A DNA stretch of 64,000 bases from Phycisphaerales bacterium. GTDB lineage: Bacteria > Planctomycetota > Phycisphaerae > Phycisphaerales > UBA1924. The position numbers and the translations under genes are program-made. Location: the NCBI GenBank assembly GCA_017642965.1, contig JAEPOJ010000008.1, positions 1-64,000 of the forward strand. The letters are read 5' to 3'. Of the stretch, positions 52,013 through 61,030 are shown piece by piece (position 1 is the first letter of the stretch; the number at the start of each line of letters is the position of its first letter). The notes under the pieces are model-generated. The model was given only the letters and a program-made list of their open reading frames with translations. It was not told where the DNA came from and did no database searches.

Positions 52013-52843
52013 TTACCAGGTCTTGCCCGAGCTGTGCATGACCGGGTTCTCGACCACGATCACGCTTGCATCTCCATCCTGCGATTCCAGATAGATGGAG
52101 TTGGTTCCATCGTTCCAGATGCCGGTCCAGTGGCCGACCTTGGGGAGCGAATGGTCAACGACACCATAACGTGAACTGAATGAAGTCTTCCCGCGAGGTG
52201 CGACGAGCTCGAAGGTGCCCGCGGATTCAGGGCCGGTCACGAGGGTGACATGCCCGCCGTTTGACATCGCGTAGATCTCTTCGACCTGCTTCTTGTCCGT
52301 GCGGATCTCGATGGGGCCGCCGGCGACTTCTTCGTCGCCCGAAATGACGTTGATGGCACCTTCGACACCGACGATGATGACCTTGCCGCCTGCGTTGCGG
52401 ACCTCAATGCCGTCGCACTGGGGGATCTCCACGGTCAGATCGATCGGCGGACGGTACCCCTCGACGGTCAGATCAGTCGGCATCACGGAGAGGGTCGAGA
52501 GCTCGCCGTTGTGCGAGTGGATCGCCTTGAAGTACTCTCCAACCGGGTCAAACTCGAATCCCTGGCGAGCAGCGCGCCAGCGGAGACGACGCTCCTGCTG
52601 AACGCGGAAGGTGATATGGGCCTGCTCGTGAGCCGGCTTGGCGTACACCTTGACCTTACCATAGGGATTTTCCACAACGACGGCGTTGAGCCGCCCGAGG
52701 ATGACCGGGTCGCCCTGGATCGGGACCGTGTGGGCCAGTTCATCGGCTGCCATGCGTGCCCGGAGTCCGCCCATGCGGGTACACCCGGTCAGGGTAAGGG
52801 CAGCGAGCGCTGCGAGGAGGATCATTGACCTGGTCTTGAACAT
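52013..52843 (-). CDS. Lipoprotein, adhesin-like beta protein (DUF4097-like)
   Basis: 276 residues. A lipoprotein signal ends at LTLTGC near residue 21. The mature protein consists of repeated strands with Gly/Asn turns (VVVENPYGKVKVYAK, DGIEVRNAGGKVIIVGVEG, EIYAMSNGGHVTLVTGP), like the right-handed beta fold of DUF4097 proteins. A central basic segment (QQERRLRWRAARQGFEF) interrupts. AAGGAA precedes the ATG by eight bases. Function unknown; a single gene. Confidence 0.7.
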   Translation of the reverse strand: MFKTRSMILLAALAALTLTGCTRMGGLRARMAADELAHTVPIQGDPVILGRLNAVVVENPYGKVKVYAKPAHEQAHITFRVQQERRLRWRAARQGFEFDPVGEYFKAIHSHNGELSTLSVMPTDLTVEGYRPPIDLTVEIPQCDGIEVRNAGGKVIIVGVEGAINVISGDEEVAGGPIEIRTDKKQVEEIYAMSNGGHVTLVTGPESAGTFELVAPRGKTSFSSRYGVVDHSLPKVGHWTGIWNDGTNSIYLESQDGDASVIVVENPVMHSSGKTW

Positions 52844-52950
52844 GCTGTGCGTTCCTTGCTTTGTCCTGGGTCAGACCCCAAGATGGGGCGTTCTGGCATG
52901 ATTCTGTTACGAAATGGGGGGGCTCGTGTTCTCGTATCCCGGTGAAGAGA

Positions 52951-52959
52951 TGCTAAGAT
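52951..52959 (+). promoter_or_regulatory. Extended -10 promoter, probable rny promoter
   Basis: TG-C-TAAGAT (52951-52959) is an extended -10. The -35 region (CTCGTA or neighbours) is poor, as is allowed for this class. Transcription would start near 52966, giving rny a leader of about 300 bases. Confidence 0.4.
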
Positions 52960-52961
52960 AG

Positions 52962-53266
52962 TGCTTCGTCGGGCGTTCGGGGGGCCGAGCACCCGTGAAC
53001 AATACGCATTTCCACCCGTCGGGCGTGTTTTTCACGCCCTCAGGGCGGGTGTCTTTCGGATTTATCGGTTCATGAGCAGGTCCGCTTGCATTCCTTTTTC
53101 ATCTCCGACCCACCTTTGCCGGGGGGTCTATTCAGAGACCTGATCGATTGTGTGTAGCAAGAACCGGTGTGGCCGGAGACATCGCCTGTGTACGAGATTG
53201 AGTTCTCTCGGGTGCCATCGAGTTGCATCGCGAACCCACGCGCCGTGTCAGCTCAGGGGCCAATAG
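52962..53266 (+). other. Long structured 5' leader of rny
   Basis: In this gene-free stretch GGGCGTG (53021-53027) pairs with CACGCCC (53033-53039) over five T, and the outer CACCCG (53013-53018) pairs with CGGGTG (53046-53051), followed by TCTTTCGG. Another CACCCGT copy at 52990-52996 could pair with the same GGGTG, offering an alternative fold. GTGCT (52962-52966)/AGCAC (52988-52992) forms a further stem. The small open frame at 52961-53143 has no coding character. It could be a leader attenuator or a separate ncRNA. Confidence 0.45.
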
Positions 53267-54895
53267 GTGTACCACGATAATCTACTGCAACCATTTGTGA
53301 GCTCATCGCTTGCGCAGGCTGGCGGCGGGGGGGGCTCGACTCTGGCCGTGATCATCGGGCTGGTCGCACTCGCGGTTGGGCTCGGTCTCGGGTACGCCCT
53401 GGCGGGCGTGCTTGGTGGGAAGAAGCTTGAGCGACTCAAGGCCGAGGCGGAGGTCCTCGCCAGCCGGGCAAAGGAAGACGCCCAGAACGCCGCGGACAAG
53501 ATCCTGCTCGATGCGGACCGCAAGGCCCTTGAGCGAAAAGAGGCGGTCGACAAAGAACTCGAAGCGGCACGCAACGAGCAGCGTGAGTTTGAGCGTCGTC
53601 TCGCCAAACGTGAGGATCTCCTTGATCGGAAAGAAGAGACCGTCGCGCTCAAGGAGAAATCCCTGAGTGAGCAGAGCGGAAAAATCGAACAGGATCGAGT
53701 ACGCCTCGCGAAGCGTGAAGAAGAGCTCGCAGAGCTCCGGGAAAAACAGCAGCGTGAACTCGAACGGGTCGCCCAACTCGACCGAGGGCAGGCCAAGGAA
53801 CTCCTTCTCGATCGGGTTGCGGAGCAGACCCGAGCGGAGATGGGGCGCGTGACGCGCCAGATCATCGAGGAAGCGGAAGAGGGAGCAAAGGACGAGGCAA
53901 AGGAAATCCTCATCAACGCGATCCAACGCTACGCGAACGAGCACTCATCAGAAACCACCGTCCGCACCGTGGCGATCCCCTCAGACGATATGAAGGGGCG
54001 GATCATCGGCCGTGAGGGGCGGAATATTCGAGCGATCGAGAAGGCGACCGGGGCGGATATCATCGTCGACGATACCCCGGGCGTCATTGTCGTCTCCTGC
54101 TTCGACAAGGTCCGCCAGGCCATCGCGGTTGAATCGCTTGAGCGACTCATCGCTGATGGGCGGATGCACCCCACCCGGATCGAGGAGGTCGTTGAGAAGG
54201 TCGGCGGCGAGGTCCAGGAGCGGATCGTCAAGGCGGGCAAGGACGCTGCCGTCGAGCTGGGGCTTAAGGGGCTGCATCCAAAGGTCATCGAGGCCATGGG
54301 GCGACTGACGTACCGAACGAGCTACGGGCAGAACGTGCTCAAGCACTCGGTCGAGGTTGCTTACCTGTGCCAGATCATCGCGGACCAGCTGGGCCTCGAC
54401 GGCAAGCTCGCCAAGCGGTGCGGCTTCCTGCACGATATCGGAAAGGCGATGGACCACGAGATGGAGGGGGGACACCCCAAAATCGGGATGGACTTCGCCC
54501 GTCAGTACGGCGAAAAGGAAGAGGCGGTCCTCAACGCAATCGGTGCACACCACGCGGACATGCCCTCGACGACGTGGTACACCCCGATCGTCATGGCTGC
54601 AGACGCGGTCAGTGCCGCACGCCCCGGCGCCCGTCGTGAATCGATGGAGCGGTACATCCAGCGTCTCAACGAGCTCCAGGATATCGCGTTGGCCATACCC
54701 GGTGTCGCGGAGGCGTACGCGGTGCAAGCCGGGCGCGAGGTGCGTGTCATGATCGATGCGGACCGGGTGAGTGACGACGAGTCATACCTGATTGCCCATG
54801 AGATCGCCAAGCGCGTTTCGAACGAGATGACGTTCCCAGGTGAGATCCGGGTGACGGTTCTTCGAGAAACCCGCGCGATTGAGATCGCTCGCTGA
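53267..54895 (+). CDS. rny: Ribonuclease Y
   Basis: 542 residues from GTG 53267 (AGGGG at 53255-53259). One N-terminal membrane helix (about 24-45, STLAVIIGLVALAVGLGLGY) anchors it; a charged coiled coil spans about 50-205. The KH domain holds GRIIGREGRNIRAIEKATGA. The HD domain has HSVEVAYLCQIIADQLG and the catalytic pair FLHDIGKAMDHE (H389/D390). The end SNEMTFPGEIRVTVLRETRA is the family's. RNase Y begins mRNA decay at the membrane. It is encoded alone. Confidence 0.98.
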   Translation: MYHDNLLQPFVSSSLAQAGGGGGSTLAVIIGLVALAVGLGLGYALAGVLGGKKLERLKAEAEVLASRAKEDAQNAADKILLDADRKALERKEAVDKELEAARNEQREFERRLAKREDLLDRKEETVALKEKSLSEQSGKIEQDRVRLAKREEELAELREKQQRELERVAQLDRGQAKELLLDRVAEQTRAEMGRVTRQIIEEAEEGAKDEAKEILINAIQRYANEHSSETTVRTVAIPSDDMKGRIIGREGRNIRAIEKATGADIIVDDTPGVIVVSCFDKVRQAIAVESLERLIADGRMHPTRIEEVVEKVGGEVQERIVKAGKDAAVELGLKGLHPKVIEAMGRLTYRTSYGQNVLKHSVEVAYLCQIIADQLGLDGKLAKRCGFLHDIGKAMDHEMEGGHPKIGMDFARQYGEKEEAVLNAIGAHHADMPSTTWYTPIVMAADAVSAARPGARRESMERYIQRLNELQDIALAIPGVAEAYAVQAGREVRVMIDADRVSDDESYLIAHEIAKRVSNEMTFPGEIRVTVLRETRAIEIAR

Positions 54896-54896
54896 A

Positions 54897-55766
54897 CTAG
54901 CGGAGCAGAAACCCGAGTAACACGATTGGCAGCAGGCGTGCATCGATCAGATCACGCCTGTTTTTCAGTTGCAGAGTCGGCACGCCAGTGAGAAAAAGCA
55001 GAACGGCAACAGCCGTGAGATGAGCCTGCGGCACGCGGGCTATTGATATGAAGAGCACACCCACGCAGAGAATGGCCATCGCGACAAACCACGCATGCTT
55101 GGAGCCGAGCAGGACAGGCAGCGATCGGGTGGCATAGATGGAATCGCTCTCGCGGTCATCGAGATCGCACAGGGTCGCGTCTGCAGAAATGATCAGCCAG
55201 ATGCCAACGAGACTCGGCACAACGACCTTGAGCGGACTGTCTGGCATGAGGTGGCCGTTGCCCCAGAGCACTGCGATGACCAGAGCGAGGTGGGCGCTGG
55301 CGATGAGAAATGCCTTGAGCGCTGGGTAGTCCTTCAATCTCGGCCTGCCGGGCGTAGCCCCCCTGCCGGCATACATGTGGACACCAATCAAAGCGCCGGA
55401 CGGGATCAATGCAAGCAGTGGATGTATCTGTAAGCCGATCGCGCTCGCGAGCAGAAACTCAAGGCAGAGCAACGCCCGGAGTTTGGGCGCATGCCTGACA
55501 TAAAAGATAGTTCGATCCGGGAGCGCGAGCGCGTCGGCGGGGTCTTGGCGATCGTCAGTCAGTTTAACTCTGTCTATGAGGTAGCAGGCATGGGCGAGCG
55601 CAAGCAGGAAACAGACGGTGAACTGGCTGGGGAACACCAGCCCAAGTGTGAGGATGGCGAGCAGGTAGACACCGAGCGTGTACACCGCGGGATAGATCGC
55701 GAGATGACTGAGCATGGTCATCACGGATTTGATTCCACGAACCGGCATCAGCGTCCGGAGGTCCAT
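54897..55766 (-). CDS. UbiA-superfamily prenyltransferase-like protein
   Basis: 289 residues with eight or nine hydrophobic segments. Two acidic motifs stand where UbiA enzymes bind prenyl diphosphate through magnesium: DRVKLTDDRQDPAD (about 65-78) and DATLCDLDDRESDS (about 198-211). The first lacks the initial Asn of the NDxxD form. Family members attach prenyl chains to aromatic or other acceptors in the membrane; I cannot tell which here. It overlaps the preceding minus-strand gene by 19 bases. The rny gene converges with no space for a terminator. Confidence 0.75.
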   Translation of the reverse strand: MDLRTLMPVRGIKSVMTMLSHLAIYPAVYTLGVYLLAILTLGLVFPSQFTVCFLLALAHACYLIDRVKLTDDRQDPADALALPDRTIFYVRHAPKLRALLCLEFLLASAIGLQIHPLLALIPSGALIGVHMYAGRGATPGRPRLKDYPALKAFLIASAHLALVIAVLWGNGHLMPDSPLKVVVPSLVGIWLIISADATLCDLDDRESDSIYATRSLPVLLGSKHAWFVAMAILCVGVLFISIARVPQAHLTAVAVLLFLTGVPTLQLKNRRDLIDARLLPIVLLGFLLR

Positions 55767-56698
55767 GCCCAGTGCAGTGCCCGATCCATCACAATGACGT
55801 CCTGCTCGCTGAGGATCTCCTGCGCGAGCCGTTGCATGGCCGTTCGCTGGGCCGCTTGCCTGAGTTGGGCTGTGAGCTCATCACGCTGCTGTGATGTCGG
55901 TTTCGTAGCGGGGATGACCTGTTCCACATAGACCAGCGCGTACCCGGCTTCGGTGCTGATGACCGGCGAGCATGTGCCCGCCTGGTGCTTTGGCAAGGCG
56001 GCCAGGATCGCGGAAGGGTAACTCGTGCTGGCGGGGCTCAGTGCCTCGATCAGCCCACCGCGTGGTGCGGAAGGGTGAATCGATGATGTCGCGCATGCTT
56101 CCGCGAACATCCATCTTTGCTCACTGTGCTCCGCCCTGACCACAGCAGATCGTACTGCGTGTGCCGCTTCCGGTGAATCCGAGACGTATAGGCGAAGGCG
56201 GTATCGCGTACCGAAAGCAGCGAGCATCGCCTGATCGATCATCTCCTTAGATGGTTCTGGTGAGCCGGTCAGCGCACGGAGCATCGCGTTCCGGCGCAGG
56301 AGACGCTGGAATCGCCGTGGGCCAAGGCCGCGCTCTGCCCTGAGGGTATCGAGCACTTCTGTCGGGAGGGTCTGATCCGTTTCAACCCCGAGTGACTCGC
56401 CAAGGAGGGTGCGTTCAGCCGCGATCTCGTCCGTGACGATCTGGATGCCCATCTGCTCGCATCGCTGATTCAGCGCTCGATCGAGCACATACTCGCGCAA
56501 GACTTGGGCGCCAGCCGCCTCGCTGAGCCCATCCTGAAGCGTTACCAGATCGACCGCCACGCCATTGATGATCGCTGCCGTCTTGTCTGATCTTTGCGTC
56601 GCGGGCAGCTCGCGTTCGGTTTCTGGGATCGGCTGGGCTGTACAGCCCATGATGGTCCACGGCAAGATGAAGAGGGAGATGCAGATGGTGCGGAGCAT
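55748..56698 (-). CDS. Parvulin-like peptidyl-prolyl isomerase, lipoprotein
   Basis: 316 residues. Lipobox IMGC is near residue 18. AAIINGVAVDLVTLQDGLSE begins the SurA/PrsA N-terminal chaperone part, which continues in helices to about residue 155. A degenerate parvulin domain follows (YRLRLYVSDSPEAAHAVRSA, SAPRGGLIEALSPASTSYPS, TEAGYALVYVEQVIPA). The order matches PrsA/SurA foldases of the periplasm. Some active-site residues of parvulins are not evident, so the chaperone role is the safer inference. No ribosome site is clear. Confidence 0.8.
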   Translation of the reverse strand: MLRTICISLFILPWTIMGCTAQPIPETERELPATQRSDKTAAIINGVAVDLVTLQDGLSEAAGAQVLREYVLDRALNQRCEQMGIQIVTDEIAAERTLLGESLGVETDQTLPTEVLDTLRAERGLGPRRFQRLLRRNAMLRALTGSPEPSKEMIDQAMLAAFGTRYRLRLYVSDSPEAAHAVRSAVVRAEHSEQRWMFAEACATSSIHPSAPRGGLIEALSPASTSYPSAILAALPKHQAGTCSPVISTEAGYALVYVEQVIPATKPTSQQRDELTAQLRQAAQRTAMQRLAQEILSEQDVIVMDRALHWAWTSGR

Positions 56699-56764
56699 GT
56701 ACCATTCGAGCCGATGCAGAGTGAGAGGTCAACCGGCGGGGTAAAACTTGCGTAAGGTGAGTAC

Positions 56765-57628
56765 ATGACGACGTCCCAAAGCGGATCGGTATCGGGTTCT
56801 GAGGTGCGGGAGCGTATGATGGCCCGTGCCCGGGAAATCGCCGGGCACCCGCCTAAACCGCAGCTGCGATCCATCGTCTGCCCATATTGTGGAACAGTGA
56901 CCCCGGATGGGGGACGCTGCACGTCGTGCTCAGGGCGATTCGACCCAATGAGCAAGCAGGCGACGCAGAACCAGATGGGGCCCTGGGAGGTCCGTGATGA
57001 GCACGTCCCCTTTCGTCCCGGGTGCAGCTACGCCACGCTCATTCGTCTGATCGAGCAGGGTGTCATTAGCGAGGACAGCGTTCTCAGGGGGCCGAGCACG
57101 CGACAGTTCTGGATGCTTGCGAGGCATACGCCTGGAGTTGGTCACCGATTCGGTCATTGCCACAACTGCGGTGCCGAGGTGAGGCCCGATGCGTTTTCCT
57201 GTCCGAGCTGCCAGGTCTCTTTCGAGGTTGAGCGGGATCGTCAGCACATGGGGCTCGGGCCCGCCCGTCCGCTCCCCGGGCAGGGATTGCCCGAGGTGCT
57301 CGCGTTGCACGCGGAGCCCGCGAGTACGCCCACAGGGGCCTCTATCGCCTCAACAACGCTCGGAACCCCGAGCCCGCAGGCGCAAGGGACTCCGGAGAAG
57401 GGTATCGAAGCAACAGGAGCGGCTGAAACACGGAAGCGGCTGGAGGAATCGCTCCGGCTCGTTCAGCTCTGGAGAAACCGAGCGAACGCCGATCGTCAGC
57501 ACGCATGGGCTGTGATCATCATCTCTGGAATCATCACGCTTTCCGCCCTGAGCTATGTCGTGTTTCGCGGGGGGGCTGCGATTGAACCCTCAGAAAATGC
57601 ATCTGAAGGTGTGAGCAGCCGCGAATAG
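56765..57628 (+). CDS. Zinc-ribbon/GYF_2-like membrane protein
   Basis: 287 residues, not a named family. It has two zinc ribbons: CPYCGTVTPDGGRCTSC (about 39-55) and CHNCGAEVRPDAFSCPSC (about 130-147). Between them QMGPWEVRDEHVPFRPGCSY and SDSVLRGP-type sequence resemble a GYF_2/DUF4339 domain. A Pro/Ala linker leads to one membrane helix (about 255-275, WAVIIISGIITLSALSYVVF) near the C-terminus. It would be cytoplasmic and tail-anchored. It lies directly before an orphan pseudopilin gene, 38 bases apart. Confidence 0.65.
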   Translation: MTTSQSGSVSGSEVRERMMARAREIAGHPPKPQLRSIVCPYCGTVTPDGGRCTSCSGRFDPMSKQATQNQMGPWEVRDEHVPFRPGCSYATLIRLIEQGVISEDSVLRGPSTRQFWMLARHTPGVGHRFGHCHNCGAEVRPDAFSCPSCQVSFEVERDRQHMGLGPARPLPGQGLPEVLALHAEPASTPTGASIASTTLGTPSPQAQGTPEKGIEATGAAETRKRLEESLRLVQLWRNRANADRQHAWAVIIISGIITLSALSYVVFRGGAAIEPSENASEGVSSRE

Positions 57629-57666
57629 TCTGGTATATTCGGGTAGTTCACGATCAGAGACTTTCC

Positions 57667-58665
57667 ATGATCCAAAGCGTGAGGACAAGACAGTGGGGAC
57701 GCTGCGGGCGCGGTGGGTTCACCCTCATCGAGCTGCTGGTTGTCATTGCCATCATCGCCCTGCTGATCGGGATTCTTCTGCCTGCGTTGAGCGGCGCGAT
57801 CAGCTCAGCCCGAACCTTAAAGTGCCAGGCCAATATGCGTTCGATGGGGCAGGCTGCGCAGAACTACGGCGGTGATTACCGAGATCGGATCCCTGCATTC
57901 AGCTGGAAGCCCGGGAACTACGACACCGAGTACACCGATCTACGCGGGGCGGGCTCTGATCTCCAGTCTGTGCCTTATCAGGCAGTCTCGATCATCCGAG
58001 AGTATGCGGGTAATCAGTTCATCCCAAGGACAAGCGGCGGGAACAACTGGTTCGCCAATCTGTGGTTCACCCACCTTGTCTACTTCGATTACCTGACCGG
58101 AAATCTCGAAGAGCCGGTCGCCGCATGTCCTGAAGACGACGAGCAGGTTGAGCGTGCAGAGACGCCCATCCCCGACTTCGCCACGAACCTTCTTTTTCGT
58201 AAGTTTGAGAGCTCATACGAAACGAGTGTTGTGACGTATTCGGTCGATCGGGATAACGGCGTGCTCCGCCCGATCGAGCAGCATGACCGTCCGTGGGGTT
58301 CGTTCAATCGGGATCCGGAGTTTCTGACGAGCAGGAAGTACACCGAGGTGACGTTTACATCGGGGAAGGCTTTCGTCTTTGATACCTACGATCGCCATTA
58401 CGCGGAGCTTCCTGACTACTTGTACTTCCAGCCCGGAGCGCGTCAGCCGATCCTGTTCTTTGATGGATCTGTCTCCGTCCGGAATACTTCCGATTCGAAT
58501 CCAGGATTTCGCCCTCGTGATCCATCGAGCCCTGAGCCATCACTGATCAAGGCCGACTTTCGTGCGGACGAATCGTTTCCCGGTTACTACCGGTGGACGC
58601 GGGGTGGCCTGGGTGGCATCGACTTCGGCGGTGAGGAGATCGGGACAGGCCGGATACAACCGTAA
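57667..58665 (+). CDS. Orphan prepilin-type protein (DUF1559-like)
   Basis: 332 residues. RGGFTLIELLVVIAIIALLI is a perfect class-III signal. It continues with LPALSGAISSARTLKCQANM and ends with a YLYFQPGARQPILFFDGSVS block, the H-X9-DG-type ending of planctomycetal pseudopilins, although the initial His is not clear. These families are greatly expanded in Planctomycetota and usually stand outside pilus operons, as here. It would need the peptidase at 25263 and one of the two assembly systems. Confidence 0.85.
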   Translation: MIQSVRTRQWGRCGRGGFTLIELLVVIAIIALLIGILLPALSGAISSARTLKCQANMRSMGQAAQNYGGDYRDRIPAFSWKPGNYDTEYTDLRGAGSDLQSVPYQAVSIIREYAGNQFIPRTSGGNNWFANLWFTHLVYFDYLTGNLEEPVAACPEDDEQVERAETPIPDFATNLLFRKFESSYETSVVTYSVDRDNGVLRPIEQHDRPWGSFNRDPEFLTSRKYTEVTFTSGKAFVFDTYDRHYAELPDYLYFQPGARQPILFFDGSVSVRNTSDSNPGFRPRDPSSPEPSLIKADFRADESFPGYYRWTRGGLGGIDFGGEEIGTGRIQP

Positions 58666-58804
58666 GTGCCTCCACCCACGGCGCCACAAATGAAGCTACT
58701 TTCGTAACGAATGGTGCAGTGAATGGGGGTTTGGGCGGGTGATCTTCTTGTGATACGGTCTACGATTGATCGGTTTTGGTATACCTTCACGCAGGAGCCG
58801 CTCA

Positions 58805-59827
58805 ATGAGCACAGAGAAATCACTGAACGTACTGGTTGCGGACAAGTTTGACGCGGGGTGCATCGCTGGGCTGGAGCAGCTGGGGTGCAACGTCCACGTT
58901 GACCCGGATCTCAGCCCTGATACGCTGGCGAATGCGATCAAGGCAACGGATGCTCAGGTCCTGTGTGTACGCTCAACCAAGGTGCCTGCGGAGGTGATCA
59001 ACAGCGTCGACTCGCTGCGGCTCATTATCCGTGGCGGTGCCGGGTACGACAACATCGATACTGCAGCGGCTGGCTCAAAGGGCATCCCCGTTTGCAACTG
59101 CCCCGGCATGAACGCGGTCGCGGTCGCCGAGATCGCGTTCGGCCACATCCTGAACCTGGATCGGCGGATCGCGCAGCAGACGAGCGAGCTCGCAGGCGGT
59201 CACTGGAACAAGAAGGAATATTCCAAGGCGAAGGGGCTCAAGGGGCGGAAGCTGCTCGTGGTTGGCATGGGATCAATCGGCACTGAGGTCTGCAAGCTGG
59301 CTCAGGCGTTCGGCATGGAGGTCTCGGCCCAGTCGCGTTCACTCCGCGAGGACACGGCCCGTGCGCTGGGCATCAAGCTCATTCCCTATACCCGCGAGGC
59401 CCTCAGCGCTGAGCTTAGCGAGGCCGACATCGTCTCCGTGCACGTCGCGGCGACACCGGATACCAAGGAGCTCTGCGGCCCGGGCTTCTTCGCGGCCATG
59501 AAGGACGGGGCATACTTCATCAACACTTCGCGTGGCGAGATCGTCGACGAGAATGAGCTTATCAATGCGATCAAGACAAAGGGCATCCGGGCGGGGCTCG
59601 ATGTGTACAACGATCAGCCGAGCAGCAAGGACACAGACTGGCAGCCGGAGATCGCCAAGGTGCCCGGCGTGTCCCTGACGCACCATGTTGGAGCATCCAC
59701 CGAGCAGGCCCAGCTGGCGGTTGGCGAGGAGGCCGTCCGCATCGTTCAGGCGTTCGTTGAGAGCGGGGATCCCCTCCACATTGTGAACTCGAACGAGCTG
59801 AAGAACTCGGCAGCGATGGGCGTCTGA
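58805..59827 (+). CDS. serA: D-3-phosphoglycerate dehydrogenase (no ACT domain)
   Basis: 340 residues from ATG 58805 with AGGAG at 58793-58797. The NAD-binding fold holds VVGMGSIGTEVCKLAQAFGM; catalytic and substrate parts are IIRGGAGYDNID, INTSRGEIVDENELINAI and LTHHVGASTEQAQ. It oxidises 3-phosphoglycerate, the first step of serine synthesis. The ACT or ASB regulatory domains of longer SerA proteins are absent, so feedback inhibition by serine through ACT is not expected. serC follows after 57 bases. Specificity is supported by this context; other 2-hydroxyacid dehydrogenases are alternatives. Confidence 0.9.
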   Translation: MSTEKSLNVLVADKFDAGCIAGLEQLGCNVHVDPDLSPDTLANAIKATDAQVLCVRSTKVPAEVINSVDSLRLIIRGGAGYDNIDTAAAGSKGIPVCNCPGMNAVAVAEIAFGHILNLDRRIAQQTSELAGGHWNKKEYSKAKGLKGRKLLVVGMGSIGTEVCKLAQAFGMEVSAQSRSLREDTARALGIKLIPYTREALSAELSEADIVSVHVAATPDTKELCGPGFFAAMKDGAYFINTSRGEIVDENELINAIKTKGIRAGLDVYNDQPSSKDTDWQPEIAKVPGVSLTHHVGASTEQAQLAVGEEAVRIVQAFVESGDPLHIVNSNELKNSAAMGV

Positions 59828-59884
59828 GCGGAATACGATACTGACATCACACACCCCCTGAATCGCAGGGATGAGGAGCGAACC

Positions 59885-60985
59885 ATGAGTGAACGCGTGT
59901 ACAACTTCTCCGCGGGACCCGCGTGCCTGCCCGAGTCGGTCATCAAGCAGGCCCAGAAGGACGTCTGGAACCACATGGATTCCGGGATCGGGATCATGGA
60001 GCACTCGCACCGGAACAAGTACTTCGACAAGGTGACCGAGGAGACCGAGGCGCTGTGCCGCGAGGTCGGGAACATCCCCGAGGACATGGCGATCTTCTGG
60101 ATGCAGGGTGGCGCGACGAGCCAGTGCTACTTCGTTCCCGCGAACTTCCTCCCGAGCGATCGCACCGCGGATTACTTCCAGACAGGCAAGTGGGCGAACG
60201 ACTCCATCGAGGAGGTTCATCACTACGGCACGGTCCACATCTGTGGTTCGTCCAAGGACAAGAACTACTCGTACATCCCGAAGGGCGATCAGGTCAACTA
60301 CTCCGACAACCCCGTGTACGTGCAGTTCACGAGCAACAACACGATCATGGGCACGGAGTTCAAGGACGAGCCGGTTGCGCCGGGCGACGCGTTCCTCGTC
60401 GCCGATATGTCGAGCAACATCTATTCTCGTCCGATGGATTTTTCGAAGTTTGGTCTGGTGTACGCGGGTGCTCAGAAGAACCTGGGGCCATCGGGTATCA
60501 CGCTCGTCATGGCCAATAAGGACATCATCAATAACCGTGTGCGTGACCTTCCCAAGATGATGCAGTTCGATCTGATCGCGAAGAAGGAGGGGCGATACAA
60601 CACCCCGAACACCTTCGGAGTGTACCTGATGGGCGAGGTATTCAAGTGGATCAAGGCCGAGGGAGGCCTGCAGGCCATGGCCGAACGGAACCGCGAGAAG
60701 GCGGCATTGATCTATGATTTCATCGATTCGCAGGACTTCTTCACGCCTCACGCGGCGAAGGAGGATCGCTCGGACATGAACATCACCTTCAAGTGCCCGA
60801 CCGAGGATCTGGATACGCTCTTTATCGAGCAGGCAGAGAGCAAGGGGCTCACCACCCTCGCGGGGCACCGCTCGATCGGGGGCATGCGTGCGTCGATCTA
60901 CAACGCCTTCCCTCGTCAAGGCTGTCTCGATCTGGTCGAGTTCATGAAGAGCTTTGCCCACGAGCACGCGGGCGCTACGGCCTAA
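59885..60985 (+). CDS. serC: Phosphoserine aminotransferase
   Basis: 366 residues. YNFSAGPACLPESVIKQAQ opens the class V aminotransferase; WMQGGATSQCYFVPANFL is the PLP phosphate region, GLVYAGAQKNLGPSGITL holds the PLP-binding Lys, and LTTLAGHRSIGGMRASIYNA is the SerC signature. It converts 3-phosphohydroxypyruvate to phosphoserine. GAGGAGCG precedes the ATG, and a small CCCTG/CAGGG stem (59856-59870) lies before it. A terminator follows. serB is not in the window. Confidence 0.97.
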   Translation: MSERVYNFSAGPACLPESVIKQAQKDVWNHMDSGIGIMEHSHRNKYFDKVTEETEALCREVGNIPEDMAIFWMQGGATSQCYFVPANFLPSDRTADYFQTGKWANDSIEEVHHYGTVHICGSSKDKNYSYIPKGDQVNYSDNPVYVQFTSNNTIMGTEFKDEPVAPGDAFLVADMSSNIYSRPMDFSKFGLVYAGAQKNLGPSGITLVMANKDIINNRVRDLPKMMQFDLIAKKEGRYNTPNTFGVYLMGEVFKWIKAEGGLQAMAERNREKAALIYDFIDSQDFFTPHAAKEDRSDMNITFKCPTEDLDTLFIEQAESKGLTTLAGHRSIGGMRASIYNAFPRQGCLDLVEFMKSFAHEHAGATA

Positions 60986-61009
60986 GCCATTGTACATGAG
61001 CCGTTTCAG

Positions 61010-61030
61010 CCGCCCTACGGGGCGGTTTTT
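61010..61030 (+). terminator. Terminator after serC
   Basis: CCGCCC (61010-61015) pairs with GGGCGG (61020-61025) over TACG, then five T. It overlaps the end of the converging glycosyltransferase gene. Confidence 0.9.

Noticed and set aside
52961-53143. 60-codon frame in the rny leader
   Set aside because: No ribosome site, it spans the hairpins, and its composition is not coding-like.
52960-53250. 6S RNA, tmRNA or SRP RNA in the rny leader
   Set aside because: None of the conserved cores (SRP GGAAGGAAGC, tmRNA ends, 6S bubble) could be found.
59339-60997. 552-codon open frame on the minus strand across serA and serC
   Set aside because: Both plus-strand genes are unmistakable; the antisense frame is a codon-bias artefact.
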